Of a stretch of DNA of 64,000 nt, positions 27,901 to 35,492 are shown piece after piece. This DNA is from CAYNFR01 sp964616755 (GTDB lineage: Bacteria > Bacteroidota > Bacteroidia > Chitinophagales > Saprospiraceae): positions 1 to 64,000 of the forward strand of contig CAZTSI010000015.1 of assembly GCA_964616755.1 (NCBI GenBank), read 5' to 3'. Within the stretch, counting starts at the first letter, position 1, and each line of letters starts with the position of its first letter. A program made the translations under genes and the position numbers. The notes under the pieces are model-generated. The model had not been told where the DNA came from and did not search any database. It saw nothing but the letters and a program-made list of their open reading frames with translations.

Positions 27901-28594
27901 TCAAATACCTGACAATCGTCCTGTACCAGCAGCTAACACAAACTACAATGACGCTAATAATGTGTTGACGGATTATGAAAAGGAAGTAGGTTTTAAATTG
28001 CTTTTTGATGGCAAAAGTCTGCAAGAATGGCATATCTACAATAAACAAGGAGTGAGCACTGGATGGAAAATAGATAAGGAGAGTTTTTATCTTGACCCTT
28101 CTTCTAAAGATGGTGGCGATCTAAGTACCAATGAAGAGTATGACAACTTTGAATTAAAACTAGATTGGAAAATTCAAAATTGTGGTAATAGCGGTATAAT
28201 GTGGAACGTTGTCGAATCTGAAGAAAATAATGCCCCCTACTTAACAGGCCCTGAGATGCAAATACTGGATAATGTTTGCCATCCCGACACGCGATTTGAA
28301 ACACACAGAGCAGGAGATTTGTATGATATGATTGCAACCAAATATTTGACAGTCAGACCTGCTGGTCAATGGAATCAAATTAGAATGATCGCAAAAAATG
28401 GTCAAATGGAGTTTTGGCAAAATGGATATAAAGTAGTAGAGTTTAGTATGCATACCCCCGAGTGGGATGCAATGGTTGCTAAAAGTAAATTTAAAGACTG
28501 GCCGTCATTTGGGAAAGCGAAGAAAGGAAAAATCGTGTTGCAAGATCACGGTGATCGGATACATTTTAGAAATGTCAAAATTCGTAAGTTATAG
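24944..28594 (+). CDS. Large multidomain lipoprotein: cytochrome c, PA14, propeller, DUF1080
   Basis: 1216 residues. The N-terminus is a lipoprotein-like signal with Cys23 (SYFSC). A globular N-terminal region precedes a class I cytochrome c domain with the heme motif Cys272-x-x-Cys275-His276 and an axial Met321 candidate (GQAAMTPHP). A PA14-like sandwich follows at ~380-490 (SDDGALLDFHDQLVINNDGA). A six-bladed glucose/sorbosone-dehydrogenase-like propeller runs from ~540 to 880. A beta-sandwich linker (~880-1000) leads to a C-terminal DUF1080 domain (~1010-1216, starts KLLFDGKSLQEWHI). I infer an outer-membrane or periplasmic redox enzyme acting on sugars, with keto-sugar handling at the C-terminus. 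A PVC-type heme/propeller protein is the nearest concept I know. Confidence 0.85.
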   Translation: MLRFIITLRWSIIGLIVVSYFSCQHKEDTPTSSRPHEPFAFRSALDLKPRMLTLALHDQIWAAYSTATGSLYKVWKGTVHFDGSVYTYAHGPQPVSMGDAYFINTVNQPWTAEVAGVNVELKYQYRGHRIMNGHATLLHELNVGNELITIEETAEYIKKESGQLGFERIFTITNNPIEATIKHHSQIGSIIVEQHLESNGKLDIANVRPRKVNKAEVLDADITLTLHSNEPTRVAVMLTDQALIPNPNNPEEFSAEDDKTPLGARLISSHSCRTCHNTEKQTVGPSYRAVAQRYDDSDANVKMLVNKVKLGGGGVWGQAAMTPHPEVSEKDLDVMIRYVLSLDDPIKKESKNSTSVTKFAAIAVADSELIPGALVKVYHMPRQLSNVKDVAFGSLKPIMAGIMPNFDNMSTGNFTGLSEWFALTGVGYFYAEKDGFYHFRIWSDDGALLDFHDQLVINNDGAHGVEVGETKLYLNKGYHPFKLRYYQGGSGAFLSFNYRPDDTEKWSVVPIQLIMHKIEDHTDIANLSLPMSVTTRIPGNQLPLNGVHPSFDLSTARPAGFEPKVGGMDFLSDGRMVISTWDPDGSVYILDNIDSGDSTKITAKRIAYGLAEPLGLKVVDDQIYVMQKQEMTHLIDIDYDEIIDEYRTLANNWTTSANFHEFGFGLAYLDNHLYATLATAIEPGGASTQPQKSDRGKVIKVHLETGELSFVAHGLRTPNGIGLGLDNQLFVADNQGDWLPSSKILHIQEGAWYGSRSVDFEGTASLTEKLPVVWLPQDEIGNSPSTPIGIEVGPYKGQLIHGEVTNGGVKRVYVEKINGQLQGALFRFSQGIEGGVNRMVWGPDGALYVGCIGNPGNWSHAGTKWFGLQRLAYNSKSAFEMLAVRAKSNGIEIEFTEALAPGEGTNPKDYAVQQWYYKPTIEYGGPKLGEENLKISGVHISADRKKVSLQINGIKPNHVLYVNLGSGIISESGHPLWSSECWYTMNQIPDNRPVPAANTNYNDANNVLTDYEKEVGFKLLFDGKSLQEWHIYNKQGVSTGWKIDKESFYLDPSSKDGGDLSTNEEYDNFELKLDWKIQNCGNSGIMWNVVESEENNAPYLTGPEMQILDNVCHPDTRFETHRAGDLYDMIATKYLTVRPAGQWNQIRMIAKNGQMEFWQNGYKVVEFSMHTPEWDAMVAKSKFKDWPSFGKAKKGKIVLQDHGDRIHFRNVKIRKL

Positions 28595-28630
28595 TGCGCT
28601 TTACATTTTTCATTATTAGTTGTTAGCTCG

Positions 28631-29257
28631 ATGGATTTTTTCACGCAAATTATAAGCTATATAGCCGACATCAATGTTTTAGAAGGCTGTGGGCTCATAT
28701 TTGGTTTGCTTTGTGTATTTTTTTTGATCAAAGAAAATATTTGGACTTGGCCGTTTGGGATAGCGTATGTGTTAGTTTCCTTTATCATTTTCTGGGACGC
28801 TCAATTGTATGGGGATTTCATCCTTCACATCATTTTTTTGATCTTGAATATATATGGTTGGTACCACTGGTTATCTGACAAAAATCAACAAACTCCAGCG
28901 CTGCGCATCGATACCTTGTCGTCCCAAAAATCCTTGGGTATGTTTAGTCTATCTGTTGTGGGTATTTATGTGTTTGCACAATTATTAATCCATTTGCCAT
29001 CGCACTTTTCTGATATGCCACCATCTTCCCTTCCCTATTGGGACAGCACAACTTCCGTTCTAAGCGTCACTGCTATGTGGCTAACAGCTCGAAAATTTCT
29101 TGACAATTGGTATTATTGGTTCGTAGTAGATGTCTTGGCGACAGGCATTTATTATTATAAAGGATTATACTTTTATTCTGCCCTATATTTCATTTATATC
29201 GGGCTCGCTATTGCTGGGTATACATCTTGGAAACGAAGCTATAACATACAGTTTTAA
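28631..29257 (+). CDS. pnuC: PnuC-family nicotinamide riboside transporter
   Basis: 208 residues with about seven hydrophobic helices. Family marks are the WPFGIAYVLVSF segment, the NIYGWYHWL motif near residue 80, and the C-terminal YWFVVDVLATGIYYYKGLY segment. PnuC proteins move nicotinamide riboside by facilitated diffusion, trapped by phosphorylation. The adjacent gene encodes a ribosylnicotinamide-kinase-like ATPase, 21 bases downstream, which supports the NR role. A thiamine-transporting relative (PnuT) is possible because a TPP riboswitch lies 0.6 kb away, but the riboswitch is downstream of both genes and cannot control them. Confidence 0.88.
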   Translation: MDFFTQIISYIADINVLEGCGLIFGLLCVFFLIKENIWTWPFGIAYVLVSFIIFWDAQLYGDFILHIIFLILNIYGWYHWLSDKNQQTPALRIDTLSSQKSLGMFSLSVVGIYVFAQLLIHLPSHFSDMPPSSLPYWDSTTSVLSVTAMWLTARKFLDNWYYWFVVDVLATGIYYYKGLYFYSALYFIYIGLAIAGYTSWKRSYNIQF

Positions 29258-29278
29258 AAATCTTATTTTTGATCCAAC

Positions 29279-29788
29279 ATGAAGGTGATCGCGATTACAG
29301 GTCCAGAGTCTACGGGCAAAACCACCCTTGCAGGTGACCTTGCCACGGCCTTTGCTACAAGCTATGTGCCCGAGTATGCCCGTCATTATTTAGAGCAACT
29401 GGATCGACCTTATTTCGAAAAAGATTTGTTATCCATAGCCCAAGGTCAGCTTGCACTCCACACTTCCTCGATCAAAACTAACGCACCGATTGTTTTTTGG
29501 GATACCGATCTTTCAGTAATTCAAATTTGGAGTCGATATACATATGGCCGCGTTCATCCTTGGATACGAAAAAAACGGAGACAACAACCGATCGATTTAT
29601 ATGTATTAACCCATTATGACATTCCTTACGAGGAAGATCCGTTGCGCGAGCATCCCGAGAAGCGAGAAGAACTTTTTCATATCTATCACAAATTTCTTGC
29701 CCTCCAAGCAATACCCTTTGTTATAGCCACTGGCAATCGACAGACGCGCTGCGAAGCCATCAAGGCCAGCATTATTAACAACTCTTAG
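29279..29788 (+). CDS. NadR-type ribosylnicotinamide kinase-like ATPase
   Basis: 169 residues. A P-loop ATPase: Walker A is ITGPESTGKTTLA (residues ~6-18), followed by VPEYARHYLEQL and a FWDTDLSVIQIW segment that resembles the RNK domain of NadR. The HTH and NMN-adenylyltransferase domains of full NadR are absent, so this would be a stand-alone kinase making NMN from nicotinamide riboside and ATP. It follows pnuC by 21 bases, a linked import-and-trap pair. Substrate assignment is inference from neighbour and motifs. Confidence 0.83.
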   Translation: MKVIAITGPESTGKTTLAGDLATAFATSYVPEYARHYLEQLDRPYFEKDLLSIAQGQLALHTSSIKTNAPIVFWDTDLSVIQIWSRYTYGRVHPWIRKKRRQQPIDLYVLTHYDIPYEEDPLREHPEKREELFHIYHKFLALQAIPFVIATGNRQTRCEAIKASIINNS

Positions 29789-29879
29789 TGGCAATTCGAA
29801 ACCTGTCCATATGCTCAAAGGAGAGAATGATAAAAGGGAAACCAGCTGATTTTTATTAATTTCTAAGTAAATTACCTCG

Positions 29880-29887
29880 TATATTTG
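29880..29887 (+). promoter_or_regulatory. Putative -7 promoter box before the TPP riboswitch
   Basis: TATATTTG, exact TAnnTTTG match, ends 7 bases before the riboswitch aptamer, so transcription would begin at the aptamer's first stem. No strong -33 TTG at the expected place. Confidence 0.5.
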
Positions 29888-29893
29888 CAATTA

Positions 29894-29981
29894 CTTTCAG
29901 GGGTGCCCCTCAACATAGAGGGCGCTGAGATTATACCCTTATACCTGATCCAGATAATGCTGGCGTAGGAATAAACTAAAG
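29894..29981 (+). ncRNA. TPP (THI-element) riboswitch
   Basis: The conserved THI core is present in order: GGGGTGCC at ~29900, a short P3 stem (CCCTC/GAGGG), GCGCTGAGATTATACCC, ACCTGATCCAGATAATGC and TGGCGTAGGA. Flanking CTTT and AAAG can form the closing stem. It lies ~73 bases upstream of a TonB-dependent receptor gene and directly after a promoter box. Binding of thiamine pyrophosphate would reduce receptor expression. The expression platform is not obvious: no Rho-independent terminator follows, so initiation control is more likely. Aptamer identity is firm; limits are approximate. Confidence 0.95.
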
Positions 29982-30053
29982 ACAGTGTTATCAACATTGT
30001 AATTATCTTAGCTGATCTCTGCAAGGTTTATTTAACAATTAAATGACTTTGCC

Positions 30054-32066
30054 ATGATGCGTTTTTTCGTTTTATTTATCACTTGTTTAGATGTTTTTTG
30101 TGCCTATTCTCAAGACATATCGACAGAAGACAGCATTTCCCTCGAAAATGTAATGATCAGCACCACTCGAGTAGGCAGTCGAGATCCAGTAAGTTTTCAA
30201 AATATTACTCTTCAAGAAATTTCGAGAATACAAGTAGGACAAGATCCAGCAATTCTACTCCAAAACCTTTCCCCTTCTATAATTAGTTATTCTGACGGCG
30301 GAAATGAAATGGGCAATTACGCTCAGTTTCGGTTGAGGGGTATAGATCAAGATCGAGTCAACATAAGTTTAAATGGCGTACCTCTTAATGATATGGCAGA
30401 TCATGGGGTGTATTTTTCAAATTTTTCTGATTTTGGTAACAGCATTCAAAGTATACAAATACAGCGCGGAGTCGCTGCATCCAATAATGGAACTGCCTCG
30501 TTTGCCGGGGCGATAAACTTTGAATCGATCAATTTATTTGGTGATCAAGCTAGCGTTGAGGGGCAATTGACTATTGGCAGTTTTGGTGCACAAAGAATGT
30601 CGGCAGAATTCAATACAGGAAAATTAACAAATAATACAGGATTCTATTCGCGAATGACCCGAACGGTCACGGATGGGTACAAATATAATTCGGGATCCGA
30701 GGCCTATTCATTCTTTTTGTCGGGTGGCCATATTGGAAAAAAAGATATGCTCAAATTGACCGCAATTGTCGGGAAAACCGAAAATGGTCAATCTTATGAA
30801 TTTGTGCCACTTAGCGATATTAAAAAAGATCCCAAAACTAATTTTAATCCACTCAATGACATAGATGACTTCAACCAACAAATGCTGCAAGTGCAATATG
30901 CACGACAAACACTTGGCGGCACTTGGAGTTCGACGGTATACTACAATGGTGCGGACGGAGTATTTCCTTATACATTTAACGGGAGTCAGTATATGTACGG
31001 ACTTACTAACCACCACTGGGGAGCCATGACACATTTTAACAAAGAATCGGTTGTGAAGTCATGGCAAATAGGTCTTCACGGGTATCGGTTCGACCGCACG
31101 AATTTTGAATATATCTCGCCTTACAACAATCTCCCTTATGCTCGTGACTTCACCAATAAGAATGAATTATCAGGACATGCAAAATATAGTAGAATGATAG
31201 GGGCGCTCACCCTGTATTCTAATATGCAGCTACGCAATCTATCCATGGTCAATAGAACAGATGCAGATGTTCAAGGAGAATCATCTGAACTTTTTGATCA
31301 ACATTGGTTTTTTTTAAATTTGCTAGGAGGTATAAACTATGAGCTAAGTACTGAGCAATCTTTGTATCTGTCGTATGGCAAATCAGCACGTGAACCTACG
31401 CGTTCAGATTTACTCAATGAAGTACAATTTTCTGAAAGCGTTTTAGATCTAGAGCTTGGATGGAGATGGAGAAAGAAAAGAGTTCAATTAGAAATAAATG
31501 CCTTTCATATGAACTTTACAAATGAAATCTCTAAAATAGGAGCCATTCAAGAACGTTCTTATATGGAAATTAGGCAAAACGTCCCTAAGAGCAAACGATA
31601 TGGCCTAGAATGGATATCTTCATTTCAATTAAATGACCAGCACCTTTTTACAATCAATGGCAACTATATGGAGACGTCTGTTGCAAGTTATTTTAATGGT
31701 GTCCATAATGTGCCCGAAGCCGATCATATTCTAGCACCGAGGTGGTTAATGCAAGGTGCTTGGGAATATAACGTCACTGCGTCTCTAAGGGTTCGAGTTG
31801 CTGGCCGCTACGTCAGCAGCAGTCATACAGAATTAAGCAATCTAGATTCCTTCACTTTACCAAAGCACTTCTTATTGAATGGTCAAATTAGTCTTCAACT
31901 ATCTGAAAACTTTGACGTCAATTTGATGGTCAATAATCTGACGAATGCCCTCTATTTTACAGAAGGTGGCCCTGTTGATTCCGACTTTGACGGATTCGTA
32001 GACCAAATGGGCTATCGTATTCAAGCCCCTCGACATATTAATATAATGGCTCGAGTAGTATTCTAG
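30054..32066 (+). CDS. TonB-dependent outer-membrane receptor, probably for thiamine
   Basis: 670 residues. A signal peptide ends near AYSQ (about residue 19). The plug domain contains the RLRGIDQDRVNISLNGVPLN motif and the QSIQIQRGV strand typical of TonB receptors. The rest is a 22-strand-type barrel ending in RHINIMARVVF with the terminal phenylalanine needed for Bam-dependent insertion. It is directly preceded by a TPP riboswitch, so its ligand is most likely thiamine or a derivative, imported across the outer membrane with TonB-ExbBD energy. No inner-membrane partner gene follows. The preceding pnuC could serve that step only if it is a PnuT, which I doubt. Confidence 0.92.
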   Translation: MMRFFVLFITCLDVFCAYSQDISTEDSISLENVMISTTRVGSRDPVSFQNITLQEISRIQVGQDPAILLQNLSPSIISYSDGGNEMGNYAQFRLRGIDQDRVNISLNGVPLNDMADHGVYFSNFSDFGNSIQSIQIQRGVAASNNGTASFAGAINFESINLFGDQASVEGQLTIGSFGAQRMSAEFNTGKLTNNTGFYSRMTRTVTDGYKYNSGSEAYSFFLSGGHIGKKDMLKLTAIVGKTENGQSYEFVPLSDIKKDPKTNFNPLNDIDDFNQQMLQVQYARQTLGGTWSSTVYYNGADGVFPYTFNGSQYMYGLTNHHWGAMTHFNKESVVKSWQIGLHGYRFDRTNFEYISPYNNLPYARDFTNKNELSGHAKYSRMIGALTLYSNMQLRNLSMVNRTDADVQGESSELFDQHWFFLNLLGGINYELSTEQSLYLSYGKSAREPTRSDLLNEVQFSESVLDLELGWRWRKKRVQLEINAFHMNFTNEISKIGAIQERSYMEIRQNVPKSKRYGLEWISSFQLNDQHLFTINGNYMETSVASYFNGVHNVPEADHILAPRWLMQGAWEYNVTASLRVRVAGRYVSSSHTELSNLDSFTLPKHFLLNGQISLQLSENFDVNLMVNNLTNALYFTEGGPVDSDFDGFVDQMGYRIQAPRHINIMARVVF

Positions 32067-32327
32067 GGGCAACTTATATTGGCATGATAAGTTTCAAAAC
32101 CTGTGATAAATTGAAGGCGTTATTCAGATGATTAGCGAGTAGTTAGATTGGCGGAAAAAAAGAAATAATATTTATGCTTTTAGCAAGTCGTCGAAATTGC
32201 TGCAATTTCCTATTTCTTCTTGCTTTGAAATTTCTCAAGAAATTATGGATAAGCAAAATACTACATCTCATTGATATCAAACGCTCAATTTCGTCCTAAC
32301 ATTTCATATCATTAGCCAAATCCTACA

Positions 32328-33107
32328 CTATCGATACTTTAAAATCTCCACCCTACGTACGTCTATGGGGTGACTTTCGCTTTGGATAGAGATACTGCCA
32401 CTATTGATTTTAGTGCCATCTAGTTTTACCTTAGCATCAAAGCCATTGACCACGTCGCCCCCTATCTCGGGCTCATCATAACGCATCACTTCTGCCCCAT
32501 TGACGTAATGAATAATCGCCTTTTTTGTTACATCAATTTCTAATATTACCCACTCTTCACCATAAAAAGTGGGAGATGAAGAATTGGTGCAATGCGGCTG
32601 TATTTTAACGCCCTCTTGAAACGCTTCGGTACCAGGGGTGCATAGATTCGCTGTCGGACGTAAAGTGCCAGGTGTAATTCCACCCAAAATTTGCACCTCC
32701 AACGAAATCGGAAAATCTTGATCTTTGAGCATCGTCTTTGGATCTTGCCCGTGAATCATGATGCCACTATTTTTTGTCGCCCAGCCTTCGCCTCCCTTGA
32801 CTTGCTCGCCCACCACCCTATACTCGACACGCAATCGATATTCATCAAAGGATTCTTCATGAAAAAGATGCCCATATCTCGTCTTAAATTCGTCATAGCC
32901 ATCATATCGTACTTTGATCATTCCATCCTCTACACGAAAGGTGTTGGCAAAATTATTGCCCAATGCATATCCTCTAATCTTAGGCGTCCAGCCCGTAAGA
33001 TCTTTACCGTTAAACAAGGAACGCCATTGATGAGTAGACTTTTTCTTGGTCGGGGTACAGGCTGACATCAGCGTAAGAAAGACTATCATTGGTAAATATC
33101 GTCTCAT
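32328..33107 (-). CDS. DUF1080 (3-keto-disaccharide hydrolase) lipoprotein
   Basis: 259 residues. The N-terminus is a lipoprotein signal (LTLMSAC, Cys17). A single DUF1080 beta-sandwich fills the rest: it opens WRSLFNGKDLTGWTP, the classic start, and closes IQSESHPIDVRRVEILKY. DUF1080 proteins are now known as hydrolases or lyases of 3-keto-glycosides. The best-conserved parts here are GIMIHGQDP and LEVQILGG. It is anchored probably in the periplasmic leaflet of the outer membrane. It is 38 bases downstream of the GSCFA gene on the same strand and converges with the TonB receptor gene. Confidence 0.9.
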   Translation of the reverse strand: MRRYLPMIVFLTLMSACTPTKKKSTHQWRSLFNGKDLTGWTPKIRGYALGNNFANTFRVEDGMIKVRYDGYDEFKTRYGHLFHEESFDEYRLRVEYRVVGEQVKGGEGWATKNSGIMIHGQDPKTMLKDQDFPISLEVQILGGITPGTLRPTANLCTPGTEAFQEGVKIQPHCTNSSSPTFYGEEWVILEIDVTKKAIIHYVNGAEVMRYDEPEIGGDVVNGFDAKVKLDGTKINSGSISIQSESHPIDVRRVEILKYR

Positions 33108-33145
33108 TATTGTTGTGTGTGTTTAGTGTTATTCGTTCTTCGAAG

Positions 33146-34132
33146 TTATGAATATTCAAGGTTTTCATCGATTGTACTTGTCTGATCATGCCATTGAATA
33201 AACGGATGCTCAGCCTCAAGTTCCTTGATTTGCTGGTGCAGTTTTTCAACGAATTGTCGATAAGACTTTGATTCAGAATGAAAGGGTTTATGCCTTAACC
33301 CTTTATAAATACGTTCGATACGTTCATTCAAAGCAATAGTATTGGTATCAAAAAAAATAGTTGAAAAGTTTTCCCACACATAGGATTGCGCTAATTCGTT
33401 GGGATGAACCAAATCCTGCGCATAAAAACGATAATCGCGCAAGTCATCCATAATCCATTCGTATGACGGGAAATAAAGGACTTCTTCTCTCTCAACGAAG
33501 TAATGTAATGCCTCAATTAGTCTTGCCTTGCTCCGATTATTATCTATCAACCCGTCACGAATGTGCCTGACCGGGCTCACTTGAAAGACGATTTGCACAT
33601 CCTCAGATAATAAACGAATATCCGATATCATGTTGTCAAGAGCTAATCTAATGTCCTCTACAGATAATAGTTGTCGCTCGAAAAGAGAAGAAGGTTGCTT
33701 ATGACAGTTGGCCACGATACTCCCATTTTCTTTTAAGCGAAAGACGAATGAAGAACCCAAAGTGATAAAAACATGCTTGCATCGCTTGATATGTGCTCGC
33801 ACGCCTGACAAAAGCTGCTCAATTTCTTGTGCAAAAGCCTCACGACTTCCTGCCCACAGTTTGCTATGCAGATCATAACACAGATAGCGATCATCACGCA
33901 ACAAAAAATCGTCCTGATTCATCTTTTGATCAAACACCGTCATCCGTATCAATTTAGCCATTGAAACAGGATTAAACAGCGTTCCAAATGGATTGACCAA
34001 AGTGTCAAAATGCAAATACTTCAAGCGATCGCCCATATGTTCAGCAAAACAAGAACCTATAAATAGACAAGCATCTTGATGGCGCAATGGACGTTCAATG
34101 GGAGGAATAGTTAATGTAGTACGTAAATCCAT
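33146..34132 (-). CDS. GSCFA domain protein (SGNH-hydrolase-like)
   Basis: 328 residues. The name-giving GSCFAEHMGDRL motif is at residues ~25-36, with the following PFGTLFNPVSMAKLI segment. The fold is that of an SGNH/GDSL hydrolase: the motif's Ser26 would be the nucleophile, and a FITLGSSFVF strand and a C-terminal DLVHPNELAQSYVWENF (Asp/His dyad) complete the triad. The family occurs in Bacteroidota and Alphaproteobacteria with unknown substrate, possibly acyl groups on surface polysaccharide. It lacks a signal peptide. It is the first gene of a pair with the DUF1080 lipoprotein. Confidence 0.9.
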   Translation of the reverse strand: MDLRTTLTIPPIERPLRHQDACLFIGSCFAEHMGDRLKYLHFDTLVNPFGTLFNPVSMAKLIRMTVFDQKMNQDDFLLRDDRYLCYDLHSKLWAGSREAFAQEIEQLLSGVRAHIKRCKHVFITLGSSFVFRLKENGSIVANCHKQPSSLFERQLLSVEDIRLALDNMISDIRLLSEDVQIVFQVSPVRHIRDGLIDNNRSKARLIEALHYFVEREEVLYFPSYEWIMDDLRDYRFYAQDLVHPNELAQSYVWENFSTIFFDTNTIALNERIERIYKGLRHKPFHSESKSYRQFVEKLHQQIKELEAEHPFIQWHDQTSTIDENLEYS

Positions 34133-34362
34133 CGGAAAAATGTTGATTCTGCTTGCAATACAATAATATCAATTAAACTTGGTCGTTTCTATTTTTTGAT
34201 AGAATGAAGCTGATTTTTCATTTCACGAGATATTTATTTTATATATTAGTATAAATTATAATATGTTGGCATGAATTATGAGTATTTTATGGGAGAGATC
34301 AAAAATAATAACAAACCGACTTTTTATTCACATGTCTCTCAATTCAATTGGCCAAAACCGTA

Positions 34363-34370
34363 TACTTTTG
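34363..34370 (+). promoter_or_regulatory. Putative -7 promoter box of porP-like gene
   Basis: TACTTTTG matches TAnnTTTG and lies 25 bases before the first start codon of the following gene. The long, AT-rich divergent spacer (34133-34394) otherwise shows nothing. Inference from consensus. Confidence 0.4.
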
Positions 34371-34394
34371 GTAGATTGAAGAAGTGCAATATCA

Positions 34395-35468
34395 ATGACA
34401 AGAAATAACTACATGAAAAATAATAAAATTTTAGGAATTCTTGCGGGTCTAGTGATAGTGCTATCTGTCCAAGGTCAGGATATCCACTTCTCTCAGTTTT
34501 ATATGTCGCCGCTCAATCTTAACCCTGCCTTGACGGGGGTAATGAACTGCGAACAGCGAGCAATCGTCAATTATCGCAATCAATGGGCGGGCGTTTTAGG
34601 GGCAAATGCTTATAATACTTACTCCGCTTCGTATGATCGCCGTTTGGCCGTTGGGCAAGAAGATTTTGTAGGTGTAGGTGGCTCACTTTGGGGGGATGTT
34701 GCTGGTGCAAGTCGATTTGGCACACGTCAAGCTAGATTGTCTGTTGCTTTTAGCAAGAAAATAGGTGGACGGCGGAAGGTGGCTCACTATCTCAATGTAG
34801 GAGCTGATGCTGGTATCACACAACGTCGTGTCTCCGCGGATGATCTAAGATGGCCCTCACAGGTGACGAACGGAAATTTTGATCCAGGTGCTGGAAGTGC
34901 AGAAATTATTCCCAATAACAACTTCTTATTTCCTGATTTATCAGGTGGAATATTATGGTTTAGCACATTAGGAGAAAGAAAGAGTTTTTATATGGGCGCC
35001 GCCATGCATCACCTTAACCGACCTAACGTATCATTCCTTAATAGAGAAGAAAGTCTTTATTCTCGTATCACTATACATGCAGGAGGAGAATATCCTATGA
35101 CAAAAACATTGAGCTTACGCCCGGATATTGTGTATATGACTCAAGGTCCTCATAAGCAACTCAATATGGGAACGAGCTTACGATTCAAGCTCGATAAGTC
35201 GCCCACTGGAGGCAATAACGAAATAGGTCAGTTTTTTCAAGCGGGTGTATGGTATCGTTTAGGCAACAAAGTGGATGGTGGAATTCACTCTGATGCGTTG
35301 ATATTGACTACACGCTTTGATTTTGACCAATATGGCATCGGATTGAGTTATGACTATAATGTCTCACAATTGAACCAAGCCGCAGCCGCTAACGGTTCCT
35401 TTGAACTGTCGGTTAACTACCTCATCTGTGGCAACACGCTGAGAGGGGTTTACTGTCCAGTATTTTAA
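34395..35468 (+). CDS. PorP/SprF family type IX secretion-associated membrane protein
   Basis: 357 residues. A signal peptide ends before QDIHFSQFYMSPLNLNPAL, the diagnostic opening of PorP/SprF proteins. Beta-strand segments run to the C-terminus (LSVNYLICGNTLRG). PorP/SprF proteins sit in the outer membrane and are linked to surface attachment of large adhesins and to gliding. Paralogues usually lie beside a giant T9SS cargo gene, which is not seen in the flanking 1 kb. The start is ambiguous: Met at 34395 or the closer Met at 34413 (MKNNKILGI), which would give a cleaner signal peptide. Confidence 0.92.
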   Translation: MTRNNYMKNNKILGILAGLVIVLSVQGQDIHFSQFYMSPLNLNPALTGVMNCEQRAIVNYRNQWAGVLGANAYNTYSASYDRRLAVGQEDFVGVGGSLWGDVAGASRFGTRQARLSVAFSKKIGGRRKVAHYLNVGADAGITQRRVSADDLRWPSQVTNGNFDPGAGSAEIIPNNNFLFPDLSGGILWFSTLGERKSFYMGAAMHHLNRPNVSFLNREESLYSRITIHAGGEYPMTKTLSLRPDIVYMTQGPHKQLNMGTSLRFKLDKSPTGGNNEIGQFFQAGVWYRLGNKVDGGIHSDALILTTRFDFDQYGIGLSYDYNVSQLNQAAAANGSFELSVNYLICGNTLRGVYCPVF

Positions 35469-35492
35469 AAGAAATTACTTCTTTGTGTTAGC

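Noticed and set aside
28631..29257. pnuC as a thiamine transporter under the TPP riboswitch
   Set aside because: The riboswitch is downstream of pnuC on the same strand, and the immediate neighbour is a nicotinamide-riboside kinase-like gene.
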